Source: Stereum hirsutum FP-91666 SS1 (lineage: Eukaryota > Basidiomycota > Agaricomycetes > Russulales > Stereaceae). From it: DNA of 14,145 nucleotides. The stretch lies in the NCBI RefSeq assembly GCF_000264905.1, contig NW_006763133.1, positions 174,614-188,758 of the forward strand, read 5' to 3'. Shown in pieces: positions 7,701 to 14,145 of this stretch (its first letter is position 1; each line of letters starts with the position of its first letter). Under the pieces are notes generated by a model that saw only the letters and a program-made list of their open reading frames with translations, was not told where the DNA came from and did not search any database. The position numbers and the translations under genes are program-made.

Positions 7701-10700
7701 GATCGTCGGTGGGGTGGCTTCGGCGGTGCTCGTTTTACCAGCTGATGGGCGTGGGCTGCTGGCAGGTCGTTCAAACTCTTCTGCTTCAAATTCTCCTTGG
7801 TCTCCTGAACTAGATACTGAAATAGATTCGGCCCTAGAAGAAAGAGGCATCGGTCCCAACACGACGGAATTCTGGGAGCGAAGCTGCGGATAAAGAGGAG
7901 GCATTAGCGTTGGGTGAAAAGGAGGAAATATGCGTAGGTGAACATCGCCGTGACGTATTACGGGTTCGTCGCCGTTGGTAGGACGAAATAAAAGTGTCGC
8001 GTTAGCTGCGACAGCATCGAGGAACCCGTATTCCCCTACTCGTCCCACCTGCAGTGGTAACGCCGCAAGACTGCCTAAGGACAGCTCGCACAGATCTTGG
8101 CAAACAAGATCATTTTGCCGTACTCGATTGCTAACGTTCATGACAGTACGATGAACCCGAGAGCTTACAAGCTCGGGTTGCGGTTCGAAATCATACAGAG
8201 ACCGGCGAGAAGAAAGAGTACGAAAATATACGAACTCGTGCTGTGTATCCGTAGCGGCGTTGAACTGCTGCGACGGCTCGGAATCGTCGGTATTGCTTGG
8301 AGTCTGTGGGCGACTAGGTAAATTCTCGTCAAAACGAGGAGAGTCTTGCAAAGGCGGGTCTTCGAAAATGTCGTCGTGATTAACGAACTCGTCTCGCTGA
8401 GCAATGGACGAATTTAACTCACTAGAGGCCGTGTGGTACGAGGCGTCGTCGTCGTCGGTGGACACAGAAAATACGAACGGCGTTGAGAAGAAATCAGGAC
8501 GGGGCGAAGAAGGTCCTGTATTTATATGTTCGTGAGTTGGAGGGTTCTCAGGCGCGTTCGAGCGATGGGAGTCAAGATGAATAGAGGTGCTACTCACCGG
8601 CTGAGGTTCTGCGGCGTTCGTTATCAGCGAAATTTTCGAGGGTGTTGGAGGCGATGATGACACCCACGACAATGTCGTCTCACGCGGCGTCGAAAGGCTA
8701 AGCAAGCTGCGCGCGGCTTCGAGCGTTGAGGAATCCAGTGTGGGGTGACGGGAGTCAGAGTGTGTCGAGAGGGGATCGGTAGCGAGAGTGGACATTCGAA
8801 GGGCCGAACGATGTTGTTTTGGGGTCGAAAGGAGCTTGTCTGGTAAGGGTTCGAGTGGCATTTCCTCGTCCTCGGCTGCGAAATTCATTGCAGGGGATGG
8901 TATTGAGCCAAACTGCAAAATTTCCGCAGTAGTACGACGTACCCGATGAGAGCGTCGCTCGACCTCATCGTTCCACGAGGTTCGGTAGGACAAAGGTGTC
9001 TTAGTGAACAGTTTAAGTTCACCAAGACCCTGTCTCTTCCCTTCCATATCAAGGGTCCCCGTTTGCGTGTGACCGAGTGCGATTTCGCGGGGCCGCTCGT
9101 CATCTTGTTCAATGACGAGAGATGCTACTGCAAAAGGTCCGTCAGAATCTGTCTTCGCTGTGGTTCCGAGTCTCGCGCTGTGTATATGGCTCCATATTGG
9201 TGACGCACCGTATACGGATGGGAGGGAGTACCTCTCGTCTAGAATGTTACGTGTGGATGTCTGTTCGAACTGTTCATCGCCTGTGGTCAGATCCGAGTCC
9301 GTACCGTTCAACGATTGCGCTGGTGTCACTACGGGGATTGGGCTCACCTGGGATCTCTGCTCCCTCAAACCGCCCGCCGTAACTTCTACCGCCCCGACCG
9401 TTCTTGCTAAGGTTTCAGGGGTTGGTGTCACGGCTGCTTCGTCCATGCGTTCATCGTGTGCAGCGGTTGAGACGTGCGAAGGAGCCTCGGTCGTGGTTGC
9501 AGCCGGTGCCGATCCCGCCCGTGGATGACGCAGAGTGACTGCTGGATGCGCGTGAGGCGTGTATGACACGTCATCCGGTGGTCGGAGCGTACTTCGTTCT
9601 GCCGATTCGACAAAGGGGAAGGGGCGATGGGTGGTCGAGGTGGGGGACGTGCGTTCAGATTCGTCGGCTGCCGCTGGCGCGTACGATTGCGCAGGGTGTC
9701 TATTGTCACGGCTGTGTGCCTGAGAAGCGGGCGACGAATTTGCTGGATGGTGATGGTTTAGGTTCGAGGGTGGTGCAGAATCAGTCATAGAAATGGATCG
9801 CATAGCAATCGTAGGGTGCGTTAGCGTCCAGTTAGGGTTCATGTCTTGCCGTACTAGGACCTCGTACCTTGTAAGATCCATCCGGGAAGGCCTATGGATG
9901 TTGAGGAGGGATTCGTCTTCGGTCATTGTTCGCCCTACTTGGATGGGGACGTTGCGTACAAAGCCTAGGACAAGGCGAGTGCCCGTGTTTGGAGGCCCAT
10001 CCGTGCCGGTGTAAGGCATAAGCGGCTCTCGAATGCTTTCATACCAGAAACGAGACGAGGTGAGGTTCCAGCGCGAGTTGGAATCAACATATGCACGTAC
10101 ATGTCGACCGTTCTGGGCTACACCGAGCACCGGGGGAATCGTCGATAGCAGACGCGTTTGATAACTAATCCGCGCCGTCGACGCTACAACATTTTCGGAT
10201 CCAGACGAGATCGCAGGCCGCGTCGAGAGTCGTACGGCGTCGGGTTGTACCTGAGAGGGTGCGGGCCCGTAAGACATGAGAGATACAGAGCGAGGCCAAG
10301 CGTGCGCGTTGGGAACGAAAGTCGAACAAACGAGCGCTTCGGAGACCACAGCATCCGAACCGGCAATCGCCGATTGCCTTTCTAGACCAAACGCGTTTGC
10401 ACTATTGTTCTGCGTGAAGTAGGCTGCCGCCGACGCGAGCCTCGTTCTTGGCTGACGAGGTTGAGCCTCTATGCTGTAGGTGAGTCTCCTTCCATTTTGT
10501 TCCTGACTTACTGCGGCTTCATACGCTAGGTGCCCATTTTCGTCCCGGAAGGTGAGGTACGTACCGGTGAGTCTTTCATCTATTGACACTAGGTTCTCGC
10601 GCTGCCACTCGCGCCCTAGCAGGAGCTCGAACGGGAGCTTGTCTCCAATCCAGAGGTCCGCGCTGGTGCGTACCGCCCCAAACTGCAACGGGACTTGTTG

Positions 10701-13397
10701 CACCAATCCGACCAGCAACCCCTGATTGCTGTTTGCGTCTCGGATGGGTAGCGTCGAGTCCGGTTTCACCGGGTACGGTATGTATTTTTCGTACACATCT
10801 CTTCGGACGATGTTGATTTGGGACCCTGTGTCAATAATCCCGTTGAGAGGATTACCGTTACAGGCCAACTGGACCTTGATTAGCGGGCTGTGCATTGTTC
10901 GTGGTAAGACTTCCGCTTCCATTACCGCCACTTCCTTGTTTCGTTCTTCGCGTACTGACGGTTTCGGTTTCAGGTTCTCGCTCAACAGGCTCGCCATCTC
11001 CTTCGACGTTCCCAGAATCTCGCCCAACTTCATCTCAATCGGAGTCTCTAACAATTGCTGCAACACCGTCGTGGGATTCGTTTTCGAGGATAGCGCCGAC
11101 CGCTTCACACGGCGCTGTGCACTCAACGCCTCCCCCTCTCGCTCGTGTTTTCCCTGGGCCTTCGGATGTCTTGCTTCGCGTTTCTTGGCCGCCTCGAGGT
11201 TCCTGGAGGTAGAAGAGATATTAGGATCAGGTGCGTCATCCTTCTCGTCCAGCGAATTCTCGCCATTGCTCATTATGATATCGCTATCGTCTGGGTCAAA
11301 TGGGGCTCCGCGTACGGTGTGAGGCTGGATTTGCGTGAACTTAGGTGAGTTCAGCCACTCCTGAGGTGCTTTGCGGACGGGAGGCGGTGGCGTTGGTTCC
11401 CGAACTCTCTCGGGCTGGCTACGCGTATACGGTCGACCTGCGTGTTCAGGTTCTGAGGCTTTTGGGACTTCGACGGGATGTGGCACGATGGGAGTGGGTG
11501 CAAACGCTACTCCCGGTTTAGCCGTGCTCGGGTTGCTAGTACGAGGGTGCGTCCCCTTCTCTCCTGGGATACGCGCTGCTTGGCCCGTACGGGGCTCGTT
11601 GATGTTTCTATTTTCTTTCTCCTTGCTTCGCGCATCAAGGTGAGGTTCCCGTTTATTCAGTCTAGCATTTCGAGGAGGCATGAGTACTCCGTCGAATACT
11701 AACTTGCGGGCTGTTTTCGAAACCTTTGCAGACTTATCCACCGCGTACACTTCGTATTCGGATTCATCTTCTTCGTATTCGGGGTCCACGCGTACATGGT
11801 ACACGTCGTTCTCGGATTCTTCCTCTGCCTCCTCGATAGTGACAAGATAATTGGCCGCCACGTCGGCTTCGTGGTCGTAGGTGTAGCGTTTCCGAGGTGT
11901 GTAATTCCCTTCCCACTCTTCGTTATTCTCGTTACCAACCTCGTATTGGTCCTGCAGATTGGTGAACCCTCGTCGACGTCTCGCAGCGTATGCGGCTGCT
12001 ACCACGCTCGCTCTTCCGCCAATTCCATTCCCTCGATCTCGTTCAGCGGCTTGCAAGATCGACTCCCCGTTACTGCGCATAATAGCAACGCCGTTTCCGT
12101 GAGTGATTCGCCCTCTCGCATCCTTGGCCAACAATCCCTCCTTCAGCTCGACGATCAGCTTACCGCAGGTCGACAGATTATGCCCGCTCATTCCGCAACC
12201 GTAACAAGTCCCCGGTTGCATTGGAGGTCTTCCCATCGGGGGACGTGGAGGAGGCGCACTCATCGGCATACCCATGCGTGATGGCTGGGTTGGCCGTGAT
12301 GCGACATTCTGCGGCTGCGACTGGGAGGCTTGGGCTCGAACTGCGAGCGTTTCGGGCGAAGGTACCACCTTCGCCACATCCGGATCGATTTTGATCGCGC
12401 TATAATATAGCTGCGCATAGCGGGGGTCGAGATGAACAGAGCCAGAGATGCTCATGTTGCTAAGTTTTTTAATCATATCCGCTACATCGTCTTGTTCCGT
12501 TCGTTTGAAGCGCGCTCGAGGAGTCTCTAACTTGTTCTTCCTGTTTAGAGCTTCTGCTTTGTCGAAACGGTCCTCTCGGTCGGAGTCGTAGCCTCCCAAT
12601 TTCTGGCTACGATGCTTCACGTGGCGAGTCTTCGTCACTCGCTTTCCCTTCCTCCGCGTTGTCTCGATGACCTCGACGTCATCATCATCTTCGTCCTCAC
12701 TCGCTTCTGAATCACTCTCGGATTCTCCAGACCAGTCGGTCTCGAGATCTTCGTCATCGGAAGGTAAGTACGCTTCCTCAAAACGTCCGCGCTGTAACAG
12801 TGATTCCGCGATATTTTTGATTTCGTCCATTGGATAGGGATTTCGGCGGTCGTGGTCCGCGTGGCGAGCAAGGAACCGATCCTCGATTAGGTGACGGAGT
12901 CGGCGCCCTATTCCTACCCAGAAGTAGGATTTTTCTTCGTTCGCCGTGATCATTTCCTTGCTTCGCAGCCATCCCGCTATCCTTACAAAGTTGCGTGAAT
13001 ACTTTCGCCACTTGGCTAAGGTATTCATCTTCCTCTTCCGAGTTCGATTCACGTACGCGACTAAGTCCTTCTTCTTGTATCTTGTCTTGTACAGCTCTGC
13101 ATCATACAACTCCTCGATGTCGGCCTTCAAACCAGTCCAGTCGGAGGTCTGGTAGGTATCGAGGGCTTCGATAACTTCGCGGACACGACGGGATACATAC
13201 CGAAGGACAGACCGGCATCGGTCTCGGGGACTGGTGATACTATAGTAGGTGAGTAACCTTTCGTATGCATCCAGGAAGTCCTCGACCTGACTGGCGTCAC
13301 CAGTAAACTTCGGTGGGGCTTGCTTGCCGCCTGGAAGGGGAAGGTTAAGAATGGTAGGACCGTTCGGGACATTGGGTTGCGGGTTTTGTGCTTGCAT
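4719..13397 (-). CDS. gag-pr: ORF1: giant Gag-protease polyprotein (2892 aa)
   Basis: This frame is uninterrupted. The ATG has G at -3. Residues about 25-215 resemble a retrotransposon gag capsid (helical, starting near PPKFTGDASQVEDFLDAYE). About 212-268 is an Asp/Glu tract followed by a basic NLS-like tract (TTRRKGKRVTKTRHVKHR). C398-C401-H406-C411 is a CX2CX4HX4C zinc knuckle that should bind the genomic RNA. About 790-820 (PIEMKLGEILGTSKEMASLL) matches the pre-protease motif I recall from basidiomycete elements. Residues 835-945 are the aspartic protease (D856-T-G, then LLLGREW at 925-931). Residues 1090-1190 and tentatively 1725-1800 are degenerate protease-like modules. Most of 1190-2450 is Ser/Pro/Glu-rich and probably disordered; about 2457-2872 looks folded but unrecognised. 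Typical Ty3 Gag or Gag-PR is several-fold shorter. Pol is not joined to it. Confidence 0.9.
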   Translation of the reverse strand: MQAQNPQPNVPNGPTILNLPLPGGKQAPPKFTGDASQVEDFLDAYERLLTYYSITSPRDRCRSVLRYVSRRVREVIEALDTYQTSDWTGLKADIEELYDAELYKTRYKKKDLVAYVNRTRKRKMNTLAKWRKYSRNFVRIAGWLRSKEMITANEEKSYFWVGIGRRLRHLIEDRFLARHADHDRRNPYPMDEIKNIAESLLQRGRFEEAYLPSDDEDLETDWSGESESDSEASEDEDDDDVEVIETTRRKGKRVTKTRHVKHRSQKLGGYDSDREDRFDKAEALNRKNKLETPRARFKRTEQDDVADMIKKLSNMSISGSVHLDPRYAQLYYSAIKIDPDVAKVVPSPETLAVRAQASQSQPQNVASRPTQPSRMGMPMSAPPPRPPMGRPPMQPGTCYGCGMSGHNLSTCGKLIVELKEGLLAKDARGRITHGNGVAIMRSNGESILQAAERDRGNGIGGRASVVAAAYAARRRRGFTNLQDQYEVGNENNEEWEGNYTPRKRYTYDHEADVAANYLVTIEEAEEESENDVYHVRVDPEYEEDESEYEVYAVDKSAKVSKTARKLVFDGVLMPPRNARLNKREPHLDARSKEKENRNINEPRTGQAARIPGEKGTHPRTSNPSTAKPGVAFAPTPIVPHPVEVPKASEPEHAGRPYTRSQPERVREPTPPPPVRKAPQEWLNSPKFTQIQPHTVRGAPFDPDDSDIIMSNGENSLDEKDDAPDPNISSTSRNLEAAKKREARHPKAQGKHEREGEALSAQRRVKRSALSSKTNPTTVLQQLLETPIEMKLGEILGTSKEMASLLSENLKPKPSVREERNKEVAVMEAEVLPRTMHSPLIKVQLACNGNPLNGIIDTGSQINIVRRDVYEKYIPYPVKPDSTLPIRDANSNQGLLVGLVQQVPLQFGAVRTSADLWIGDKLPFELLLGREWQRENLVSIDERLTGTYLTFRDENGHLAYEAAVSQEQNGRRLTYSIEAQPRQPRTRLASAAAYFTQNNSANAFGLERQSAIAGSDAVVSEALVCSTFVPNAHAWPRSVSLMSYGPAPSQVQPDAVRLSTRPAISSGSENVVASTARISYQTRLLSTIPPVLGVAQNGRHVRAYVDSNSRWNLTSSRFWYESIREPLMPYTGTDGPPNTGTRLVLGFVRNVPIQVGRTMTEDESLLNIHRPSRMDLTRYEVLVRQDMNPNWTLTHPTIAMRSISMTDSAPPSNLNHHHPANSSPASQAHSRDNRHPAQSYAPAAADESERTSPTSTTHRPFPFVESAERSTLRPPDDVSYTPHAHPAVTLRHPRAGSAPAATTTEAPSHVSTAAHDERMDEAAVTPTPETLARTVGAVEVTAGGLREQRSQVSPIPVVTPAQSLNGTDSDLTTGDEQFEQTSTRNILDERYSLPSVYGASPIWSHIHSARLGTTAKTDSDGPFAVASLVIEQDDERPREIALGHTQTGTLDMEGKRQGLGELKLFTKTPLSYRTSWNDEVERRSHRVRRTTAEILQFGSIPSPAMNFAAEDEEMPLEPLPDKLLSTPKQHRSALRMSTLATDPLSTHSDSRHPTLDSSTLEAARSLLSLSTPRETTLSWVSSSPPTPSKISLITNAAEPQPVSSTSIHLDSHRSNAPENPPTHEHINTGPSSPRPDFFSTPFVFSVSTDDDDASYHTASSELNSSIAQRDEFVNHDDIFEDPPLQDSPRFDENLPSRPQTPSNTDDSEPSQQFNAATDTQHEFVYFRTLSSRRSLYDFEPQPELVSSRVHRTVMNVSNRVRQNDLVCQDLCELSLGSLAALPLQVGRVGEYGFLDAVAANATLLFRPTNGDEPVIRHGDVHLRIFPPFHPTLMPPLYPQLRSQNSVVLGPMPLSSRAESISVSSSGDQGEFEAEEFERPASSPRPSAGKTSTAEATPPTIVAESIPTAHSPVTSTRPPTPFPHLETSPTRNIISLQNLNGPFPSKRQHAYSPTDDSGASVPGDASTKYPSSHPPLSASFEDTTHCTARYATHPEGPIREASGPGNEAEDCIDVFSVDSATLAYPDEPSAGSSSTSYHYNGYELRYAIEEIQSLPRPVPWASSPLRESWSPEIESEPEVPMVGVITVPEQEPSNDTEEVSRLRTDTLPPPTLVLTAPQPSDDTLHLVDANRPLVDFLNPTLVSTDTFRAEEFGRFLASLQPEEAAHALVAALSRLYPVHHPARSDSAASSHSSQNPAEPSPALPAAVSSDPSASPSSPEQPDESGRCLFMPDFRPSPSYTPVDVMLTTSGTRLVHDFRELNHSGQLSRGDEIYGRVALMGCPTPPHFQEFLNWCTTPAPPNSPQDVPQDVEGMWFRKPNGQLDANKLSRVYCPGEINDMILAAAERGRDNNNHSGESHYSTFRMNVDGFAERAPDRNSPSNDSFSSMPSLETPPFYPERIYDTENESENDPEIPIQPQTLESAPLSPASPPASPPRLPTPPLPMQEDPSTSTTAVPSPRDFYPDDDPPYPVHEVGFTNVLRLSLPFDARTQEYDLPRAKRALDNIVRLGGRVIDPREVDCDVVEPSHYNKLYPGTNDPAMVWIADEIVRHENGCYYAAQMLSNAAVQDTEFGGREDLPPFIAPSLSGYEVPEEKKLRFSECELPPHPDHPDADWDEDPHEYFASYVSLENFGPARVDYDFRNPNSEARILSVSALMAYLFIRQEIFAPIFLFLFEEVQRCLNRRERPFTDFPDHELQTLFAHPLVRLYLDWIRVTTSSTSGFWTASELIFIDTLTRYLRSMGQMSYVRVLELLRFSTVADMPLIARLNKFGVLDDSESPRIESLQMYDKNVAAMAGRLTMLRHQMDDQHFWANAASELTEAEGRFREEVEASWRVIVPAEIARELGVREEQRMADGRRMQPPAVTVPFRLRPEASEDEGNDGNVRTSNLSASTI
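4779..6030 (-). other. Unrecognised C-terminal globular region of ORF1
   Basis: Residues about 2457-2872 differ from the low-complexity middle. They hold hydrophobic helices (ILSVSALMAYLFIRQEIFAP, LFLFEEVQRCLNRRERPF), aromatic-rich segments (HPLVRLYLDWIRVTT, TASELIFIDTLTRYLRSMGQ) and a charged helix near the end (TEAEGRFREEVEASWRVIV). It has no catalytic motif I know. It could be an acquired host domain or a structural assembly domain; no function is assigned. Confidence 0.5.
7998..8225 (-). other. Tentative third protease-like module within ORF1
   Basis: Residues about 1725-1800 read SLYDFEPQPELVSSR (D1736) and, 45 residues later, LPLQVGR (1780-1786). The second module has YVDSNSRWNLTSSR and VPIQVGR at the same spacing. 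No counterpart of the LLLGR motif follows. A VHLRIFPPFHP segment comes just after. The match is weak by sequence and supported mainly by spacing. Confidence 0.3.
9828..10130 (-). other. Degenerate second protease-like module within ORF1
   Basis: Residues 1090-1190 repeat the layout of the protease about 250 residues upstream. NGRHVRAYVDSNSRWNL corresponds to NPLNGIIDTGSQINI, with D1105-S-N in place of D-T-G. 45 residues after that Asp comes VPIQVG (46 in the true protease, VPLQFG). Then Y1178-E-V-L-V-R-Q matches F-E-L-L-L-G-R after a short insertion. The active-site T and G are lost, so it should be catalytically dead. This reads as an ancient tandem duplication; the conclusion comes from comparison by eye. 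Confidence 0.6.
10563..10895 (-). other. Retropepsin-type aspartic protease domain within ORF1
   Basis: Residues about 835-945 of ORF1 carry the active site I-I-D-T-G-S (D856), a flap/strand region with VPLQFG at 902-907, and F-E-L-L-L-G-R at 923-929, the counterpart of the ILGR motif of this family. It is followed by VSIDERLTGTYLTF, a post-protease motif I recall from basidiomycete Ty3 elements. Catalytic residues look intact, so dimeric processing of Gag is expected. It lies in the ORF1 frame with Gag and not in the pol frame. Confidence 0.9.
12165..12206 (-). other. CCHC zinc knuckle within ORF1
   Basis: The encoded segment CYGCGMSGHNLSTC fits C-X2-C-X4-H-X4-C exactly (residues 398, 401, 406 and 411). 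Only one knuckle is seen, preceded by a Pro/Gln/Met-rich linker. This is the nucleocapsid RNA-binding signature of Gag. Confidence 0.95.
12753..13325 (-). other. Gag capsid-like domain within ORF1
   Basis: Residues about 25-215 of ORF1 are a charged helical region with the usual retrotransposon-gag opening (F-T-G-D then DFLDAYERLL), a tryptophan-containing segment (YQTSDWTGLKADIEELY) and a YFWVGIGRRLRHLIEDRF segment. The acidic tract and zinc knuckle follow, which is the expected order for Gag capsid then nucleocapsid. Boundaries are approximate. Confidence 0.75.
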
Positions 13398-13612
13398 GGC
13401 TGGTTCGGAGGGGTTGGTGCTTTCGGAAGTAGATGTAGTGTCGGAGTGATTATCCGAATGTAACTGGGATGATGAGGGGGTTACCGATCCAAATGATGAG
13501 ACTATGGGTGACTCTACGTGTGACTCTGAGGCTGAGAGCGAAGCAAACTGTTCGCTAAGTTCGCTTATGAGATCCAGGACGGGGTTCGAGCGTGATGTGA
13601 GTAGAGATTAAA
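13398..13612 (-). other. Leader between PBS and ORF1, with ATG-less open frame
   Basis: A TAA (13610-13608) follows directly after the PBS candidate. From there to the ORF1 ATG, 70 codons (13607-13398) are open in the ORF1 frame but contain no ATG. The implied peptide is serine/acid-rich, with a stretch VLDLISELSEQFASLSASES that looks protein-like. Gag may therefore start upstream by a non-AUG codon or be joined by splicing from an exon in the LTR, or the open frame may be chance. No other gene is visible in this stretch. Confidence 0.45.
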
Positions 13613-13614
13613 CA

Positions 13615-13633
13615 CCCCCCACGGTGGGCTCCA
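13615..13633 (-). other. Candidate primer binding site (PBS)
   Basis: Four bases after the LTR end the minus strand reads TGGAGCCCACCGTGGGGGG. Starting with TGG (complement of the tRNA 3' CCA) is the usual PBS hallmark. I cannot match the remainder to a specific tRNA; pairing would imply a tRNA 3' end with discriminator U, which is unusual. The core CCCAC-C-GTGGG is a perfect 5-bp palindrome, so the site could also fold on itself. Self-priming as in Tf1/sushi elements is an alternative: it would need a complementary GGTGGGCTCCA near the transcript start, which is not visible in the LTR part present. Confidence 0.6.
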
Positions 13634-13840
13634 AATTTGTCGTGCAAGTTGTGGTTTTGAAGTAAAATTCAAAGGTCTTGCCTAGGCGTAAATAGGTTTT
13701 CTTCTTTCCCGATTTCGACTAGTTGTTCGTGGGGAATAAATTCTCACTACGATCACGAGCGATACTCTGCTGGATCTCAAGTGGCGAAAGGCTGGTGGCG
13801 TGGACTGGCGGCGTAACGTTGAAACTTAGAAATGACTCAG

Positions 13841-13861
13841 ATTGATCTTCCGGTGATCAAT
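13841..13861. repeat. Perfect inverted repeat in LTR (hairpin)
   Basis: ATTGATC and GATCAAT form perfect 7-bp arms around a 7-base spacer (TTCCGGT). In the LTR transcript this could be a stem-loop; as DNA it could be a dimeric factor site. Confidence 0.55.
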
Positions 13862-13877
13862 AACGATGGGAGAGTAT

Positions 13878-13963
13878 TCAACGAGACGTTTTCTCTTGAA
13901 TGACTCGGCTTAGACTTGCAGACGGGGCGAGCTCAACGAGACGTCTTTCTCTTGAGGCTTCGG
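13878..13963. repeat. Two-copy imperfect direct repeat in the LTR
   Basis: Copy 1 is 13878-13908 and copy 2 is 13933-13963, 55 bp apart. Both begin TCAACGAGACGT on the plus strand, then have a T/C-rich run ending CTCTTGA, and end CGG; they differ by a few substitutions and about one indel. The flanks upstream (GATGGGAGAG and GACGGGGCGAG) are also similar, so the duplicated unit may be longer than 31 bp. Repeats of this kind in LTRs often act as enhancer or regulatory elements; that role is inference here. Confidence 0.7.
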
Positions 13964-13971
13964 ACAGTGAT

Positions 13972-13990
13972 TCGACTTATCGGAAGTCGA
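13972..13990. repeat. Perfect inverted repeat in LTR (hairpin)
   Basis: TCGACTT and AAGTCGA form perfect 7-bp arms around a 5-base loop (ATCGG), nine bases past the second copy of the direct repeat. Confidence 0.55.
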
Positions 13991-14056
13991 CGATTGACTT
14001 AAACTATTCACTTAGAGTAGAGAGCAGGGTCTCTCTTGTTAGCTTTGATGCAGACG

Positions 14057-14074
14057 CAGAGGTAGCAGCCTCTG
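14057..14074. repeat. Perfect inverted repeat in LTR (hairpin)
   Basis: CAGAGG and CCTCTG form perfect 6-bp arms around TAGCAG. It is the third hairpin-capable sequence within about 235 bp of the LTR. Confidence 0.45.
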
Positions 14075-14145
14075 TAGCAATAAACTGGGGCAAACTGGAT
14101 GAGGAGAACGTGGTGGTCAGGAGTTAACCTGTCTTTTTCGTTCGT

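Larger units (their letters stand above)
1..14145 (-). mobile_element. Giant Ty3/Gypsy-like LTR retrotransposon, both outer ends off-window
   Basis: On the minus strand the order is LTR end (...CGACA at 13638), primer-site candidate, gag, zinc knuckle, aspartic protease, RT, RNase H, integrase, then a candidate second LTR start (TGTCGCGC at 491). RT-RNase H-integrase order is the Ty3/Gypsy order, not Ty1/Copia. The LTR termini form an imperfect inverted repeat (TGTCGCGC versus TGTCGTGC when the 3' end is read in reverse complement). The internal region is about 13.1 kb, where typical members total about 5-8 kb; the excess sits in ORF1. No chromodomain is seen after integrase. The outer LTR ends and any target-site duplication are outside the window. 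The pol frame has one nonsense codon, so this copy is probably non-autonomous. The basidiomycete assignment rests on remembered family wording, not a search. Confidence 0.9.
13638..14145 (-). repeat. 5' LTR, 3' portion (R/U5 side), truncated by window edge
   Basis: This stretch has no convincing gene. It ends on the minus strand with CTTGCACGACA, followed after four bases (AATT) by a TGG-starting primer-site candidate, as expected for an LTR boundary. It contains a 31-bp imperfect direct repeat (13878-13908 and 13933-13963) and three perfect short inverted repeats (13841-13861, 13972-13990, 14057-14074). At least 508 bp of LTR are present. No stretch of it was recognised by eye in the candidate 3' LTR at 1-491. 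Either the LTR is about 1 kb or longer, so the two visible parts do not overlap, or the 3' copy is truncated or replaced. Confidence 0.7.

Overview
The window looks like one giant, probably degraded Ty3/Gypsy-type LTR retrotransposon lying on the minus strand in a fungal genome. A basidiomycete (Agaricomycetes) host is most likely. The pol protein carries the RT wording FDLFWGFDARK and the pre-RT wording ERLEQLNINPDG...PEEEKLF, which I recall from Ty3 elements of mushroom-forming fungi. No host gene, tRNA, rRNA or CRISPR array is visible.

Read in the element's direction (high to low coordinates), the layout is as follows. (1) The 3' portion of a 5' LTR runs from the right window edge to 13638 and ends ...CGACA. 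(2) A candidate primer binding site starts at 13633, with a palindromic CCCAC-C-GTGGG core. (3) A leader from 13612 to 13398 has an ATG-less frame open into ORF1. (4) ORF1 (13397-4719, 2892 residues) holds a gag capsid-like region, an acidic tract next to a basic NLS-like tract, one CCHC zinc knuckle, an intact aspartic protease (D856-T-G) and about 1,900 further residues of unusual sequence. That extra part contains one convincing and one tentative degenerate copy of the protease module, and an unrecognised folded-looking C-terminal domain. (5) A small ORF (4702-4310) has a PPPY motif and a C-terminal hydrophobic segment. (6) A roughly 475-bp spacer carries an AATAAA hexamer and a TATA-like box. 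(7) The pol frame (3834-529) encodes RT, RNase H and integrase with every catalytic residue present, but an in-frame TGA at 3597-3595 cuts it. (8) A candidate 3' LTR begins TGTCGCGC at 491 and runs off the left edge.

In the standard Ty3 scheme, gag and zinc knuckle package the RNA, the protease cleaves the polyprotein, RT/RNase H copies the genome using the primer site, and integrase inserts it. Here pol is not fused to gag-protease by a simple frameshift: about 900 bp, a small ORF and a spacer intervene. Pol must therefore come from a separate transcript, splicing or internal initiation, or else it is dead. An internal region of about 13.1 kb is far above the usual size for the superfamily, and the extra length lies almost entirely in ORF1.

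The most interesting points are the giant ORF1 with iterated protease-like modules, the small PPPY/membrane ORF, the split gag/pol architecture with its own apparent end and start signals, and the single CpG-type nonsense mutation in an otherwise intact pol.
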